64,000 bases of DNA from CAZAKZ01 sp964485695. Its GTDB lineage: Bacteria; Planctomycetota; JAFGQW01. Where the stretch lies: positions 8,649-72,648 of the forward strand of contig CAZAKZ010000011.1 of NCBI GenBank assembly GCA_964485695.1, in the 5' to 3' direction. The notes beneath the pieces are model-generated. The model was not told where the DNA came from. It did no database searches and saw only the letters and a list, made by a program, of their open reading frames with translations. The position numbers and the translations under genes were made by a program. This document shows, one piece after another, positions 18,925-27,146 of the stretch; within the stretch, counting starts at the first letter, position 1; each line of letters opens with the position of its first letter.

Positions 18925-21615
18925 TCACCGGACGTTTGCGGGCTTTTTTTTCGGCGGATCTTTCGCGTCCTTCTGCTTTCCCCGACGCATTTCCAGGACG
19001 TCATAGAGGTTCTTGCTGCGGGTTCCGAAATTCTGGGTCCAGAAGGACCCCACGTTTCCGGATCCCATCTCCCGCCAGTTCTTGTTCAGCAGGTTCCGGT
19101 GGTGGCCGGAGCTGTGGAACCACCGGTCGTGGACGCTGGCGGGGCCGGAGGCGCCCCGGGCGATGTTTTCGCTGCCCCCGGTCAGGTTGTAGCCCGCCAG
19201 CTTCATGCGGTGTCGCGGAGTGCGGCGTTCCGGGTCCGGGGCGGTGTGAGAGAAGTAGCCCTTCAGTACCATGTCCCGGCTGTGGCCCCGGGACGAGTCC
19301 AGGAGCTTGTTGTGGAGCATGAGGGCCATGCGGCCCATGAGGTTCCGGTATTCGTTGGTGATGCACACCTGTTTCTTCTCGGCCTTGGTGGCCGGGGATT
19401 CCAGCTTCTCGTTGTAGTCCATGACCCGGTGGTTGTACTCCACCAGGAATCGCTCCTTCAAGTCCATGGGAAGGGTGGCCAGGGAGATCTTCCCCTTGAA
19501 GGCTTCCTTGAAGAAGGTGAGGTCGCCCAGAGCCGTCAGCCCCGCGAATCCCTCGGCCGGCTCCACCTCGTCGCCCTTGAATTTGTCCAGTTCCTCCTGC
19601 ACCTCCTTGAGCAGGCCGTACCCGGCGGTGAACGCCTTGCCGAGGGTGAGCTGACCCCGGGAGGATTTCCAGATCTTCTGGAGCACCTTGACGCCGGCGT
19701 CGATCTTCTTCTGGCTGGCGAGGTATCGCTGGTACTCCTCCTGGGACGCGCCCCGACCGGGGGAGAACGGATAAGGGTACTCGAAGGTATCGAAGATGGC
19801 CTTCAGCATGGTCTCCCGTTTGGCCAGGAACTTGGTCTTGTCTTCCCTGAGGCCGGTGATCTTCTTGCCGGTGGGGGAATCCATGAGCTGCCGGGCGAGG
19901 GTCCGGCGCCGGGCCTCCAGCACGCGGCGGAAGAGCTGGTACATCTCCAGGTCGGGTACGGTCCGGAGGTAGTCGTAGGCCTTGCGGCGCGCCTCGGCCC
20001 GGGCGGATGTCAGGTTTGACATCTGCTTGCGGGCCTCGGCCAGCATGACGAGGCGGTCGCGCCGCTCCGGCGTCATGAAGCGCTTGTTGTGGAACACGAA
20101 GCCCGTGGGGGAGGCCACGCCGAGGCCCCGGCCGAGAATCGCATTCACCTCCTGGATACGGTCCGGTGCCTGCTTGAGCGCTTTCTGGAAGCAGGCGTGG
20201 CAGCGCTGCTCCAGGTCGGGATTCTTCTCGAAGTCGGCCTTGAACTCGAAGAGGTAAAGGCCGCTCACCACGTGCCCCTCGGCCCCGGGGTGCGCCCAGC
20301 GCAGCAACGTCTCCATGGCCCGGCAGGGGATGTTTTTCCAGGGCAGCACCACCTCGCCGTTCAAGTGCACGAGGATCCCCTGGTTCTCGCGTCCGCCGAG
20401 GACCTTCCGGAGCGAACCACGGCAGACGATCTCGGGCTTCTGAGTGTCGGGGTCGGATAGACCCGCCAGGCGTTGCGAGAGGCGGAGGCGGGCCTCCTTG
20501 AGCCGGTCGAGGTCCGTGATCCGGTCCTTCAGCTCGGCCGCCAGTCGTTCCACCGGCGTCCGGGTGGACAGGTCGCGATACACGTCGGCTGCGGTCTTGA
20601 AACCGTTTTCCCGGGCTATGCGGTCGGCCCGCAGGGCTTCGAGGTAGATCTCCCGCTTGGTCATGGCCTCGCCTCGGGTGGGCGTGCGTTCCGGCGCGGC
20701 ATTGCCGGTCGTGGTTCGCCCGGTGGGGCGGCCGCTTCCCGATCCTCCGGGAAGAGGAGACTCGGTGGCGGGGGAGGAGTCCACGTCGAGGCCCGATGCT
20801 CCGCCGGCACCGTCCTCGGTCAGGCGGGCGGTTGGAATCCCGATGTCTTCGGGCCCTCGGTGCCTCGAGGCCTCGAGGTCGGTTCTCTCGCTGCTGCGGT
20901 CGGCCAGAGGCCCGGCTTTCCGGGATGTCGCAGACCGGTCGCCGGGACCGCGGCTGATGAGGAGCACCAGGACCACCATGGCAGCGGCCATGCCGGTCAC
21001 GAGCCACCCCAGGGTGCGGTTGATGCCGGGAGAGGCCTGTTCAGGATCCACGACCACGAAGCGGGCTCGGCGCGTGGGACCGCCGCGCGGCGGGGTGCGT
21101 GCGGATCTGTGCGCGGTCGGAAAGTGCTGAGCGGGGGCGGATACGGTGTCGGATGCAGCGGCATGGGCGGGGGAGCGGGCCGGAATCCCCTCCTGCACGG
21201 CTTCGGGAATCATCAGGGGAGGAAGGGGGGGAGCCGCCGGGACGGATGGCGTGTTTTGAGGGGTCCGGTTACCGGTCGCCCGGGACCCGGGGTCCACCAC
21301 CCGGATGGACATTTCTCCGATCTGGATGAGATCTCCGCGCTCTAAGTGGGTCTTGATGACCTCGATGCCGTTCACCAGGGTGGGCACGTCGGATACCTGG
21401 TGATCCTGGAGGCGGAGGATCCACTTCTTGCTCTTGTTCTTGCCGTGGCTTCCGGTGCGCCGGATCGGTTCCCTGGTCAGGGTACAGTGGGGCTCCCCCA
21501 CTTCCGGGTTCGCAATCCTGAGCACGCACGATCTTCCCCGACCAATGGTCAGTGTATCGCGGTCGGCGGAGATTCTTCTCGTGCGTCCTTGGTAGGTGAC
21601 TTCAAGGACGATCAT
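18925..21615 (-). CDS. FHA-transmembrane-CAP (SCP/PR1) domain fusion protein
   Basis: 896 residues from ATG 21615, chosen because the product then starts directly with the FHA strand MIVLEVTYQGRTRRISADR; a longer frame exists to 21726. The FHA domain (1-~95) contains LTIGRGRSCVLRI, EVGEPHCTL, and VPTLVNGIEV. A low-complexity Pro/Arg segment precedes one transmembrane helix near 205-225 (GMAAAMVVLVLLI). A ~500-residue helical region follows, then a CAP domain at ~742-870: AHNKL-like MLHNKLLDSSRGHSRDM, YFSHTAPD, GYNLTGGSENIA and SSGHHRNLLNKNWREMG. The CAP domain should be extracytoplasmic and FHA cytoplasmic. The C-terminus is Lys-rich. I know no common protein of this exact layout. Confidence 0.85.
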   Translation of the reverse strand: MIVLEVTYQGRTRRISADRDTLTIGRGRSCVLRIANPEVGEPHCTLTREPIRRTGSHGKNKSKKWILRLQDHQVSDVPTLVNGIEVIKTHLERGDLIQIGEMSIRVVDPGSRATGNRTPQNTPSVPAAPPLPPLMIPEAVQEGIPARSPAHAAASDTVSAPAQHFPTAHRSARTPPRGGPTRRARFVVVDPEQASPGINRTLGWLVTGMAAAMVVLVLLISRGPGDRSATSRKAGPLADRSSERTDLEASRHRGPEDIGIPTARLTEDGAGGASGLDVDSSPATESPLPGGSGSGRPTGRTTTGNAAPERTPTRGEAMTKREIYLEALRADRIARENGFKTAADVYRDLSTRTPVERLAAELKDRITDLDRLKEARLRLSQRLAGLSDPDTQKPEIVCRGSLRKVLGGRENQGILVHLNGEVVLPWKNIPCRAMETLLRWAHPGAEGHVVSGLYLFEFKADFEKNPDLEQRCHACFQKALKQAPDRIQEVNAILGRGLGVASPTGFVFHNKRFMTPERRDRLVMLAEARKQMSNLTSARAEARRKAYDYLRTVPDLEMYQLFRRVLEARRRTLARQLMDSPTGKKITGLREDKTKFLAKRETMLKAIFDTFEYPYPFSPGRGASQEEYQRYLASQKKIDAGVKVLQKIWKSSRGQLTLGKAFTAGYGLLKEVQEELDKFKGDEVEPAEGFAGLTALGDLTFFKEAFKGKISLATLPMDLKERFLVEYNHRVMDYNEKLESPATKAEKKQVCITNEYRNLMGRMALMLHNKLLDSSRGHSRDMVLKGYFSHTAPDPERRTPRHRMKLAGYNLTGGSENIARGASGPASVHDRWFHSSGHHRNLLNKNWREMGSGNVGSFWTQNFGTRSKNLYDVLEMRRGKQKDAKDPPKKKPANVR

Positions 21616-21730
21616 GGGCAAAGATCCAATTTCGCTCTTCTCAATGATGTGCCCGGCGCCTCGTGCGGGCACGCTTGGGGCCGGATTCAAAAAAACGAGC
21701 TCGATTCGAGCCCTCTCTAGACGCAACCGA

Positions 21731-21810
21731 GTTCCTGTTCAAACAGGAACGACTCTGATTCATGGAACAGAAATCGTCGCAAACCCAGTGCCTATCCAGG
21801 ATTCTGTTCC
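21731..21810. promoter_or_regulatory. Cluster of four CTGTTC/GAACAG half-sites, candidate operator
   Basis: A perfect inverted repeat GTTCCTGTT-CA-AACAGGAAC spans 21731-21750. A further GGAACAGAA occurs at 21764-21772 and its exact reverse complement TTCTGTTCC at 21802-21810. All four copies share CTGTTC or GAACAG. They lie 115-200 bases upstream of the FHA-CAP start, in an AT-rich patch, as expected for a regulator-binding region. The factor is unknown; GAAC/GTTC content resembles LexA-like boxes of some phyla, but the spacing does not match the classical GAAC-N4-GTTC. Confidence 0.4.
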
Positions 21811-21911
21811 TAAAAATAGTAGCAAAGTGGGATTGGATTTGGAATTAAATCCATCTTTCTGAGAAAAAGAGAGTTACAGCGTTTCCCGGCGGGGGTCTCC
21901 TGCTCGAGGAG

Positions 21912-21967
21912 CCCGCGGCCTGCGGGAAAATCGGGATTTTCCGGATCCGTTTGTAAAGGGGCTTTAC
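21912..21967. terminator. Three tandem small hairpins behind the sigma-54 activator gene
   Basis: Stems CCCGC/GCGGG (21912-21926), GGAAAAT/ATTTTCC (21925-21942) and GTAAAG-GGG-CTTTAC (21953-21967) follow one another 54-110 bases past the stop of the minus-strand activator gene. None is followed by a clear U-tract on the minus strand, so if this is a terminator it is not a classical one. The first two overlap by two bases and cannot both be complete at once. Confidence 0.3.
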
Positions 21968-22020
21968 ATGCTCCGGCCTCGATACAATCCATCCGGGTGA
22001 TGGAGGCACCTCGACGCCCC

Positions 22021-24045
22021 TCAGGGAGTCCGGATCTTCAGCGCCTCGATCTTGGCGTCCAGGGTGGGGCGGGAGATGCCGAGAAGCCTTGCGGTCTCCA
22101 GCTTCTTGCCCCCCGTCTTCTCTAAAACCTCCGTGATCACCCGGCGCTCCACCTCCTGGATGATCTTCTTCAGGGGATGGCGAGGGGGGCGGACCGTGGT
22201 ACTGAAGTCCTTTAGCTTCAGGGTGTCGTCTCCCAGGGTGATGGCGCGCTGCACCTCGTTCCTGAGCTCCCGGATATTCCCGGGCCAGGTATGGAGCATG
22301 AGGGCCAGGAGGCACTCGTTCTCGATCTTCCTGGGCTCCAGGCCCTCGGGCGTCGCCTCCCTGAGGAAGTGATCCACCAGCAAGGGAACGTCCTCCCACC
22401 GCTCCCGGAGGGGGGGCAGCTTGACCTCGAACACGTTGAGGCGATAGTAGAGGTCCTTGCGAAAGACGCCCTCCTCGATCAGGCGATTCAGATTCTGGTT
22501 CGTCGCGGAGATGATTCGCACGTCCACGTGCACCGGCTTGTTGCTCCCCACGGGGCGCACCTCGCCCTTCTCCAGGGACCTGAGCAGCTTGGTCTGGAGG
22601 CCCGTGGGCATGTCGCCGATCTCGTCCAGAAAGAGCGTGCCTCCGCTGGCCAGCTGGAACAAACCCTGCTTGTCGGCGTCCGCACCGGTGAAGGCGCCCC
22701 GGGCGTAGCCGAAGAGCTCGCTCTCCAGGAGGGTGTCCGGGATGGCGGCACAGTTCTCGGAGACGAAGGGCCCTTCTTTGCGGAAGCCGTTGAGGTGAAT
22801 GGCTCGGGCCACGAGTTCTTTCCCCGTGCCGCTCTCGCCCGTGATGAGGACCGGAGCCTCGGTGGGGATGATGCGGTCAAGGAGATCCAGAACATCCAGC
22901 ATGGGCTGGCTGTTCGTCAGGATCTCGTCGTATTCGAACCGCGTGGAGCGTTCCGCTCGCGGCGCCTCCCGGCTCTCCACGATGGCCTTGGCCTTTTCCT
23001 GCTGCTCGGTCGTGTGGGACGCCTCCGGGGCCGGGACGGCCTCGGGCCGGGTGGGCTGCCCGTAGAGCCGGGCGTTCAGGAGCGCGATACCGGCCTGGTC
23101 GGCGAACATCTCCAGGATGCGCGTCTCCCGGTCGCCGAAGCGGCCGGCCTGGAACCGGTTGTCCAGGTAGAGGACGCCGAGGAGTTCACCCCGGGTTTTC
23201 AGGGGAAAGCAGATGACGCTCCTCAGTTTCAGGTCCGCCACGCTCATGCTCTCGAGGAACCGCTCGTCCTGGCCGGCGTCGGTCACCACCACGGCTTCGC
23301 CGCTCCGGGCCACCTCCTCGGCTATGGAGCGGCTGATCTTGTAGGACGGCTTCTTGATCTCCTCCTGGTCGAAGTTCCGGGCCACTTCCACGCGCAGGCC
23401 CTTGCGGTTCACCCGCGTCAGCAGCAAGAAGCCCCGTTCGGCACCGGTCAGTTCCACGGCGCTGTCCAGGATGAGGGCCAGGAGCCGCCGCTCGTCCCGC
23501 TCCTCGGCCAGGGCCTTGTTGATGTTCTGCAGCCTGAGCAGGCGCTGTTCCTGCTCCAGCAGGGTGTCGGTGTATCCGAGGCCGCGTCGGGTCAGGTAGG
23601 CCTGGAGGATCTGGTCCGCTTCGGCCAGGCCCTCGTCCCCGAGGACGTTGTAGTATCCGTCCAGGGTCTCGTTCATCCTGCGCCGCAGCTCATCGGGATC
23701 CGGACCCCGGGGCGGCATCTGATCGTAGGTGCGGGCCCGGATGACGGCCTCGATGCGCTCGGGGGCCCGCTGGAAATAGACGGTGGATTTGCCGCACAGG
23801 ATCTTGTCGCCGGTTTTGAGGCGTTTCTGGGAGATCACCTCGTCGTTCACCGTGGTGCCGCCGGGCGAGTCGAGGTCCACCACCTTGTAGCCGAGGGGAA
23901 TGCGCTCGATGCGGCAGTGGTGGGGGGCCACCGTGGGATCCTGGAGGATCAGGTCGGCGTCCTCGGCGCTGCCGATGAGCAGGTCGGCGTCCGAGAAGAT
24001 CCGCACCTTGGGCTCTTTTCCCACGAGAACGACGAGCTTGATCAC
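22021..24045 (-). CDS. FHA-GAF-sigma-54 activator (NtrC-type AAA+) transcription regulator
   Basis: 674 residues from GTG 24045, fixed by a perfect AGGAGG nine bases upstream (24055-24060). Domains in order: FHA (1-~100; LLIGSAEDADLIL, APHHCRIER, GGTTVNDEVI), GAF (~170-330; RGFLLLTRVNR, VICFPLKTRGELLGVLYLDN), AAA+ sigma-54 interaction domain (~380-620) with Walker A GESGTGKE near 402, the sigma-54 loop GAFTGA near 450 and Walker B GTLFLDEIGDM, then a Fis-type helix-turn-helix (ETARLLGISRPTLDAKIEAL) at the C-terminus. It should open sigma-54 promoters in response to a phospho-peptide or small-molecule signal. No clear -24/-12 promoter was found in the window. Confidence 0.93.
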   Translation of the reverse strand: MIKLVVLVGKEPKVRIFSDADLLIGSAEDADLILQDPTVAPHHCRIERIPLGYKVVDLDSPGGTTVNDEVISQKRLKTGDKILCGKSTVYFQRAPERIEAVIRARTYDQMPPRGPDPDELRRRMNETLDGYYNVLGDEGLAEADQILQAYLTRRGLGYTDTLLEQEQRLLRLQNINKALAEERDERRLLALILDSAVELTGAERGFLLLTRVNRKGLRVEVARNFDQEEIKKPSYKISRSIAEEVARSGEAVVVTDAGQDERFLESMSVADLKLRSVICFPLKTRGELLGVLYLDNRFQAGRFGDRETRILEMFADQAGIALLNARLYGQPTRPEAVPAPEASHTTEQQEKAKAIVESREAPRAERSTRFEYDEILTNSQPMLDVLDLLDRIIPTEAPVLITGESGTGKELVARAIHLNGFRKEGPFVSENCAAIPDTLLESELFGYARGAFTGADADKQGLFQLASGGTLFLDEIGDMPTGLQTKLLRSLEKGEVRPVGSNKPVHVDVRIISATNQNLNRLIEEGVFRKDLYYRLNVFEVKLPPLRERWEDVPLLVDHFLREATPEGLEPRKIENECLLALMLHTWPGNIRELRNEVQRAITLGDDTLKLKDFSTTVRPPRHPLKKIIQEVERRVITEVLEKTGGKKLETARLLGISRPTLDAKIEALKIRTP

Positions 24046-24137
24046 CGGCGGATTCCTCCTTGGATTAAAAATAACCCATATCGCTCCCATCGTCCAAAGC
24101 CATGGGGCCGGTTGAGGAAAAGCCCCTGCACGGGCCC

Positions 24138-26342
24138 TCAATCCACCGGAGTCAAACCCGCGTATTCGAGGACCAGGAGCCGTTCGCCCGCCGTGGTGAA
24201 CCGGACCCGGACCTTCCGGCCCGGCCCCCGGCCCTCCAGTGCGGACACCCGGCCGATGCCGAAGAGCTCGTGGCGCACCAGCTGTCCGACCTCCAGATCA
24301 GGCGCCGCGGGATCGGGCCGTGGAGCCGGATCGGCAAGATCCGGAATATCGGCCTGCAGGCGGGATTCATCTCCCCCCGGATCGTGGCTCCAGAGGTCAT
24401 GCGTCTCCGGGAACACCGTCTGCTGGATCACCTCCGGCGGGATCTCCTCCAGAAACCGGGAGGGCATTCGCGGCGAGCCCAGGACCCCGGCCACGGTGCG
24501 GGTGGCCGCGTGGAGGATCACCAGGCGTTTCCGGGCCCGGGTGATGGCCACGTAGCAGAGTCTGCGTTCCTCCTCCAGCGCGTTCCTCCCTCCGTCCAGG
24601 GAGCGGCTGTGGGGGAGGAGTCCCTCCTCGAATCCCGCCAGCAGCACCAGGTCGAACTCGAGGCCCTTGGCGTTGTGGATGGTCATGAGGCTGACCCGGT
24701 CCTCCTGGTCGGAGTAGAGATCGGCCTGGCTCACCAGGGCCACGTCCTCCAGGTAGCCCTGGAGGGTGGCGCCCGGCCCCTGCCGTGCCTCGTACTCCCG
24801 GGCCGCAGCCACCAGTTCCTGGATGTTTTCCAGGCGCTCGTGGCTACGGGGATCACCCCGGCGGTCCAGGTAGCCGGTGAAGTCGAGGTCCAGGATGAGG
24901 CGCTCGAGGAATTCTCCGGCCGGCATGACCTGGCGCGTTTCCAGATCGTGCAGATAGGTGCTCAGGGCCATGAGCGCGTTCCGGGGCCGGGGGCGGATCC
25001 CCGGCACCTCGGCAATTCGGTCCATGACCTGTCTCAGCCTCAGGCCCGTGGTGTCGGCGTAGGCCTTCACGTGTTCCAGGGTCCGGGCCCCGATCCCCCG
25101 CGGCGGCGTGTTCACGATGCGGGCCAGACTCAGGTCGTCGGCGGGATTGACCACGGCCCTGAGGTAGGCGAGGAGGTCCTTGATTTCTCGGCGTTCGTAG
25201 AAGGAGACGGTGCCCACCACCTCGTAGGGAATGCCCGCTTCGAGAAAGGCGCGTTCGTGGCTCCGGCTCAGGGCGTTGGTGCGGAAGAAGACGGCGGCGT
25301 CCTTAGGGCTACCGTCCGTGTCCATGTGGTCGCGCACGATCTTGACGGCCGCTGCCGCCTCCATGGTCTCCGTGGCCACGAGGACCTCGAGGAGTGGATC
25401 TCCATCGGGGGCGTCGGTGAACAGGGTCTTGGCCTTGCGCTCAAGGTTGTGGACGATGACGCCGTCCGCGGCCTTCAGGATGTTGCCGGTGCTCCGGAAG
25501 TTCTTTTCCAGCTTGACCACCCGGGCGTCCGGAAAATCGCGCTCGAACCGGAGGATGTTGCGGATGTCCGCGCCCCGCCAGGTGTAGATGGCCTGGTCGG
25601 GGTCCCCGGTGACGCACACGTTGCGATGGCCGGAGCCAAGGCACTGCACGAGCTCGTACTGGATGGCGTTGGTGTCCTGGTACTCGTCCACCAGGAGGAA
25701 CTGGAATCGGCTGCACCATCGCCGTTGCATGGCCTCATGGCCCTGGAGAAGTTCCAGGGCCTTCAGGAGCAGGTCGTCGAAATCCAGGGCGCTCGAGGTC
25801 TTCATGCTGTGCTCGTAGCGGACGTAGATCCGGGCGATGTTCTTTTCGAAGTGCCCCCCGGCCGCCGCCTCGAAGGCCCGGGGGGAGAGGCGGTCGTTCT
25901 TGGCGCGGCTGATGGCTGAAACCACGGCGGCGGGCTGCAGGAAGTCCGTATCGATACCAAGCTCCTTCATCACGCCGGCCACGAGGGCGATGCGGTCCGC
26001 CTCGTCGTAGATGGTGAAGGACCTCGGGTAGCCGAGGCGTTCGATCTCCCGGCGCAGCACCCGGACGCAGAAGGCGTGGAAGGTGTAGACCCACAGCCGC
26101 TCGGCCGGAACGTATTTCAGGATGCGTTCCTTCATCTCGCGCGCGGCCTTGTTGGTGAAGGTCACGGCCAGGATCGACTCGGGAGAGACGCCCTCCTGGA
26201 CGAGATGGGCGAGGCGTCGGGTGATGACCAGGGTCTTGCCGGATCCGGCCCCGGCCAGGACCAGCAGGGGCCCGGTGACGTGCGTGATGGCCTCCCGCTG
26301 CTGCGGGGTGGTGCCTTCGAGAAGGGGAGGCGATGCATCCAT
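24138..26342 (-). CDS. uvrD: UvrD/PcrA-family superfamily 1A DNA helicase
   Basis: 734 residues. Motif I is GAGSGKT (residues 31-37); TFTNKAAREM is motif Ia; LLVDEYQDTN is motif II; GDPDQAIYTWRGA is motif III; VKLEKNFRS is motif IV; LMTIHNAKGLEFDLV is motif V; and CYVAITRARKRL is motif VI. The C-terminal ~45 residues (LVRHELFGIGRVSALEG) form the Tudor-like tail typical of PcrA/UvrD. It unwinds DNA 3'-5' during nucleotide-excision and mismatch repair and clears replication or transcription conflicts. UvrD versus PcrA cannot be separated by eye. It lies upstream of the FHA-GAF activator on the same strand with a 92-base gap. Confidence 0.93.
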   Translation of the reverse strand: MDASPPLLEGTTPQQREAITHVTGPLLVLAGAGSGKTLVITRRLAHLVQEGVSPESILAVTFTNKAAREMKERILKYVPAERLWVYTFHAFCVRVLRREIERLGYPRSFTIYDEADRIALVAGVMKELGIDTDFLQPAAVVSAISRAKNDRLSPRAFEAAAGGHFEKNIARIYVRYEHSMKTSSALDFDDLLLKALELLQGHEAMQRRWCSRFQFLLVDEYQDTNAIQYELVQCLGSGHRNVCVTGDPDQAIYTWRGADIRNILRFERDFPDARVVKLEKNFRSTGNILKAADGVIVHNLERKAKTLFTDAPDGDPLLEVLVATETMEAAAAVKIVRDHMDTDGSPKDAAVFFRTNALSRSHERAFLEAGIPYEVVGTVSFYERREIKDLLAYLRAVVNPADDLSLARIVNTPPRGIGARTLEHVKAYADTTGLRLRQVMDRIAEVPGIRPRPRNALMALSTYLHDLETRQVMPAGEFLERLILDLDFTGYLDRRGDPRSHERLENIQELVAAAREYEARQGPGATLQGYLEDVALVSQADLYSDQEDRVSLMTIHNAKGLEFDLVLLAGFEEGLLPHSRSLDGGRNALEEERRLCYVAITRARKRLVILHAATRTVAGVLGSPRMPSRFLEEIPPEVIQQTVFPETHDLWSHDPGGDESRLQADIPDLADPAPRPDPAAPDLEVGQLVRHELFGIGRVSALEGRGPGRKVRVRFTTAGERLLVLEYAGLTPVD

Positions 26343-26561
26343 GGGGGAATGACCCAGTGAGACTCGGGTGGTTTCCGCGGGGTGGCCCGGCGCCCTCCTC
26401 CGGGTTACAATGCCCCCGTCCTGCCCAGGGCGGCCCGCACCGATGTCGCGTTGTTTTCTGCTCCGGATCTACGCGATGGAGTCTGCAGCCGCCCGCAGCC
26501 GGAGTATCTTAGCAGACCCGAGGGGGGAAATCCACGAACCCGGTGGGGAGGTGAGGGAACC

Positions 26562-26948
26562 ATGTCCCGGATTGTCGGCGTCGGCCTCGACCTGATCGAA
26601 GTGGATCGTATCCGGAAGATCCTGGAAAGCCACCCGGAGCGATTCGTGGTCCGCGTGTTCACCCCGGAGGAGAGGCGCTACTGTGCACCCCGCGCCCGCG
26701 CCGCCGAGAGCTATGCCGGCCGCTTCGCCCTGAAGGAGGCGGTGATGAAGGTGCTGGGCACCGGCTGGGGCCAGGGGGTGCGGTTCCGTGACATCGAGGC
26801 GGTGAAGCTGCCCTCGGGCGCCGTGGAAGCCGCCCTTCACGGCCGGGCCGCGGAGGTGGCCCGGGACCTCGGCATCCAGAAGGTCCACGTCACCATCACC
26901 CACGTCGGCGGCATGGCCGCGGCCATGGCCGTGGGAGAGGGGGAGTAG
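26562..26948 (+). CDS. acpS: Holo-[acyl-carrier-protein] synthase
   Basis: 128 residues, the usual AcpS size. It starts MSRIVGVGLDLIEVDRI, containing the metal-binding Asp10, and has GRFALKEAVMKVLGTG with the second metal/CoA residue, plus a C-terminal VTITHVGGMAAAMAVG strand. It transfers 4'-phosphopantetheine from CoA to a serine of apo-ACP for fatty acid synthesis. The frame extends upstream to 26382 but ATG 26562 is preceded by GGGGAGGTGAGG and gives the family's N-terminus. It is divergent from the helicase gene. It is followed by the first copy of the inverted repeat element. Confidence 0.95.
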   Translation: MSRIVGVGLDLIEVDRIRKILESHPERFVVRVFTPEERRYCAPRARAAESYAGRFALKEAVMKVLGTGWGQGVRFRDIEAVKLPSGAVEAALHGRAAEVARDLGIQKVHVTITHVGGMAAAMAVGEGE

Positions 26949-26953
26949 GGCCT

Positions 26954-27059
26954 CCCGGCTGAAAGGCACGTTTTGCTCGAAAAGAGGGGCATTCACTGCT
27001 TTTCAACCTGCTGAAACAGGTCGAATGCCCACGTTTAGTAGCACTCACCTCTCTTCAGT
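26954..27059 (-). repeat. Left copy of a ~106-bp structured inverted repeat
   Basis: Read on the minus strand, this segment aligns without gaps to 28016-28121 on the plus strand at about 79 of 106 positions by hand count (~75%). The best-conserved core is TTTCAGC[A/C]GGTTGAAAAGC then [A/C]GTGAATG, and the ends share GCCTTTCAGCCGGG. Inverted pairs inside it include GGGCATTC/GAATGCCC (26987-26994 and 27023-27030 on plus), ACCTG/CAGGT and TTTCA/TGAAA. It starts six bases after the acpS stop. It could be a terminator family, an interspersed repeat or a transcribed RNA element. Confidence 0.65.
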
Positions 27060-27101
27060 TCGGTTGGGGATCCACCGGCTGCAGTCCTCCACACCCCGTG
27101 G

Positions 27102-27107
27102 TAAAAT
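27102..27107 (+). promoter_or_regulatory. Candidate -10 element (TAAAAT)
   Basis: TAAAAT matches the -10 consensus at five of six positions and lies 39 bases before the ATG at 27147, giving a short leader that includes AGGAGG. No matching -35 is visible 16-18 bases upstream. It would start transcription after the left copy of the inverted repeat. Confidence 0.3.
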
Positions 27108-27146
27108 ACGACTGTCTGCGTTCCGCTCGATCCACAGGAGGTCCTG

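Larger units (their letters stand above)
21616..22020. other. 405-base intergenic region rich in short inverted repeats
   Basis: The stretch lies between two minus-strand genes. The half near the FHA-CAP gene is unusually AT-rich for this genome (21780-21870) and holds four copies of a CTGTTC/GAACAG-type motif, annotated separately. The half near the sigma-54 activator gene holds three consecutive small hairpins, also annotated separately, in the position expected for its 3' end. No ORF here has coding character, although frames are open for up to ~60 codons. Confidence 0.5.

Noticed and set aside
22021..24141. Longer N-terminus for the FHA-GAF activator (start at 24141)
   Set aside because: The extra 32 codons lack a ribosome site and would precede the FHA domain with an unrelated Trp/Pro-rich stretch; GTG 24045 has a perfect AGGAGG.
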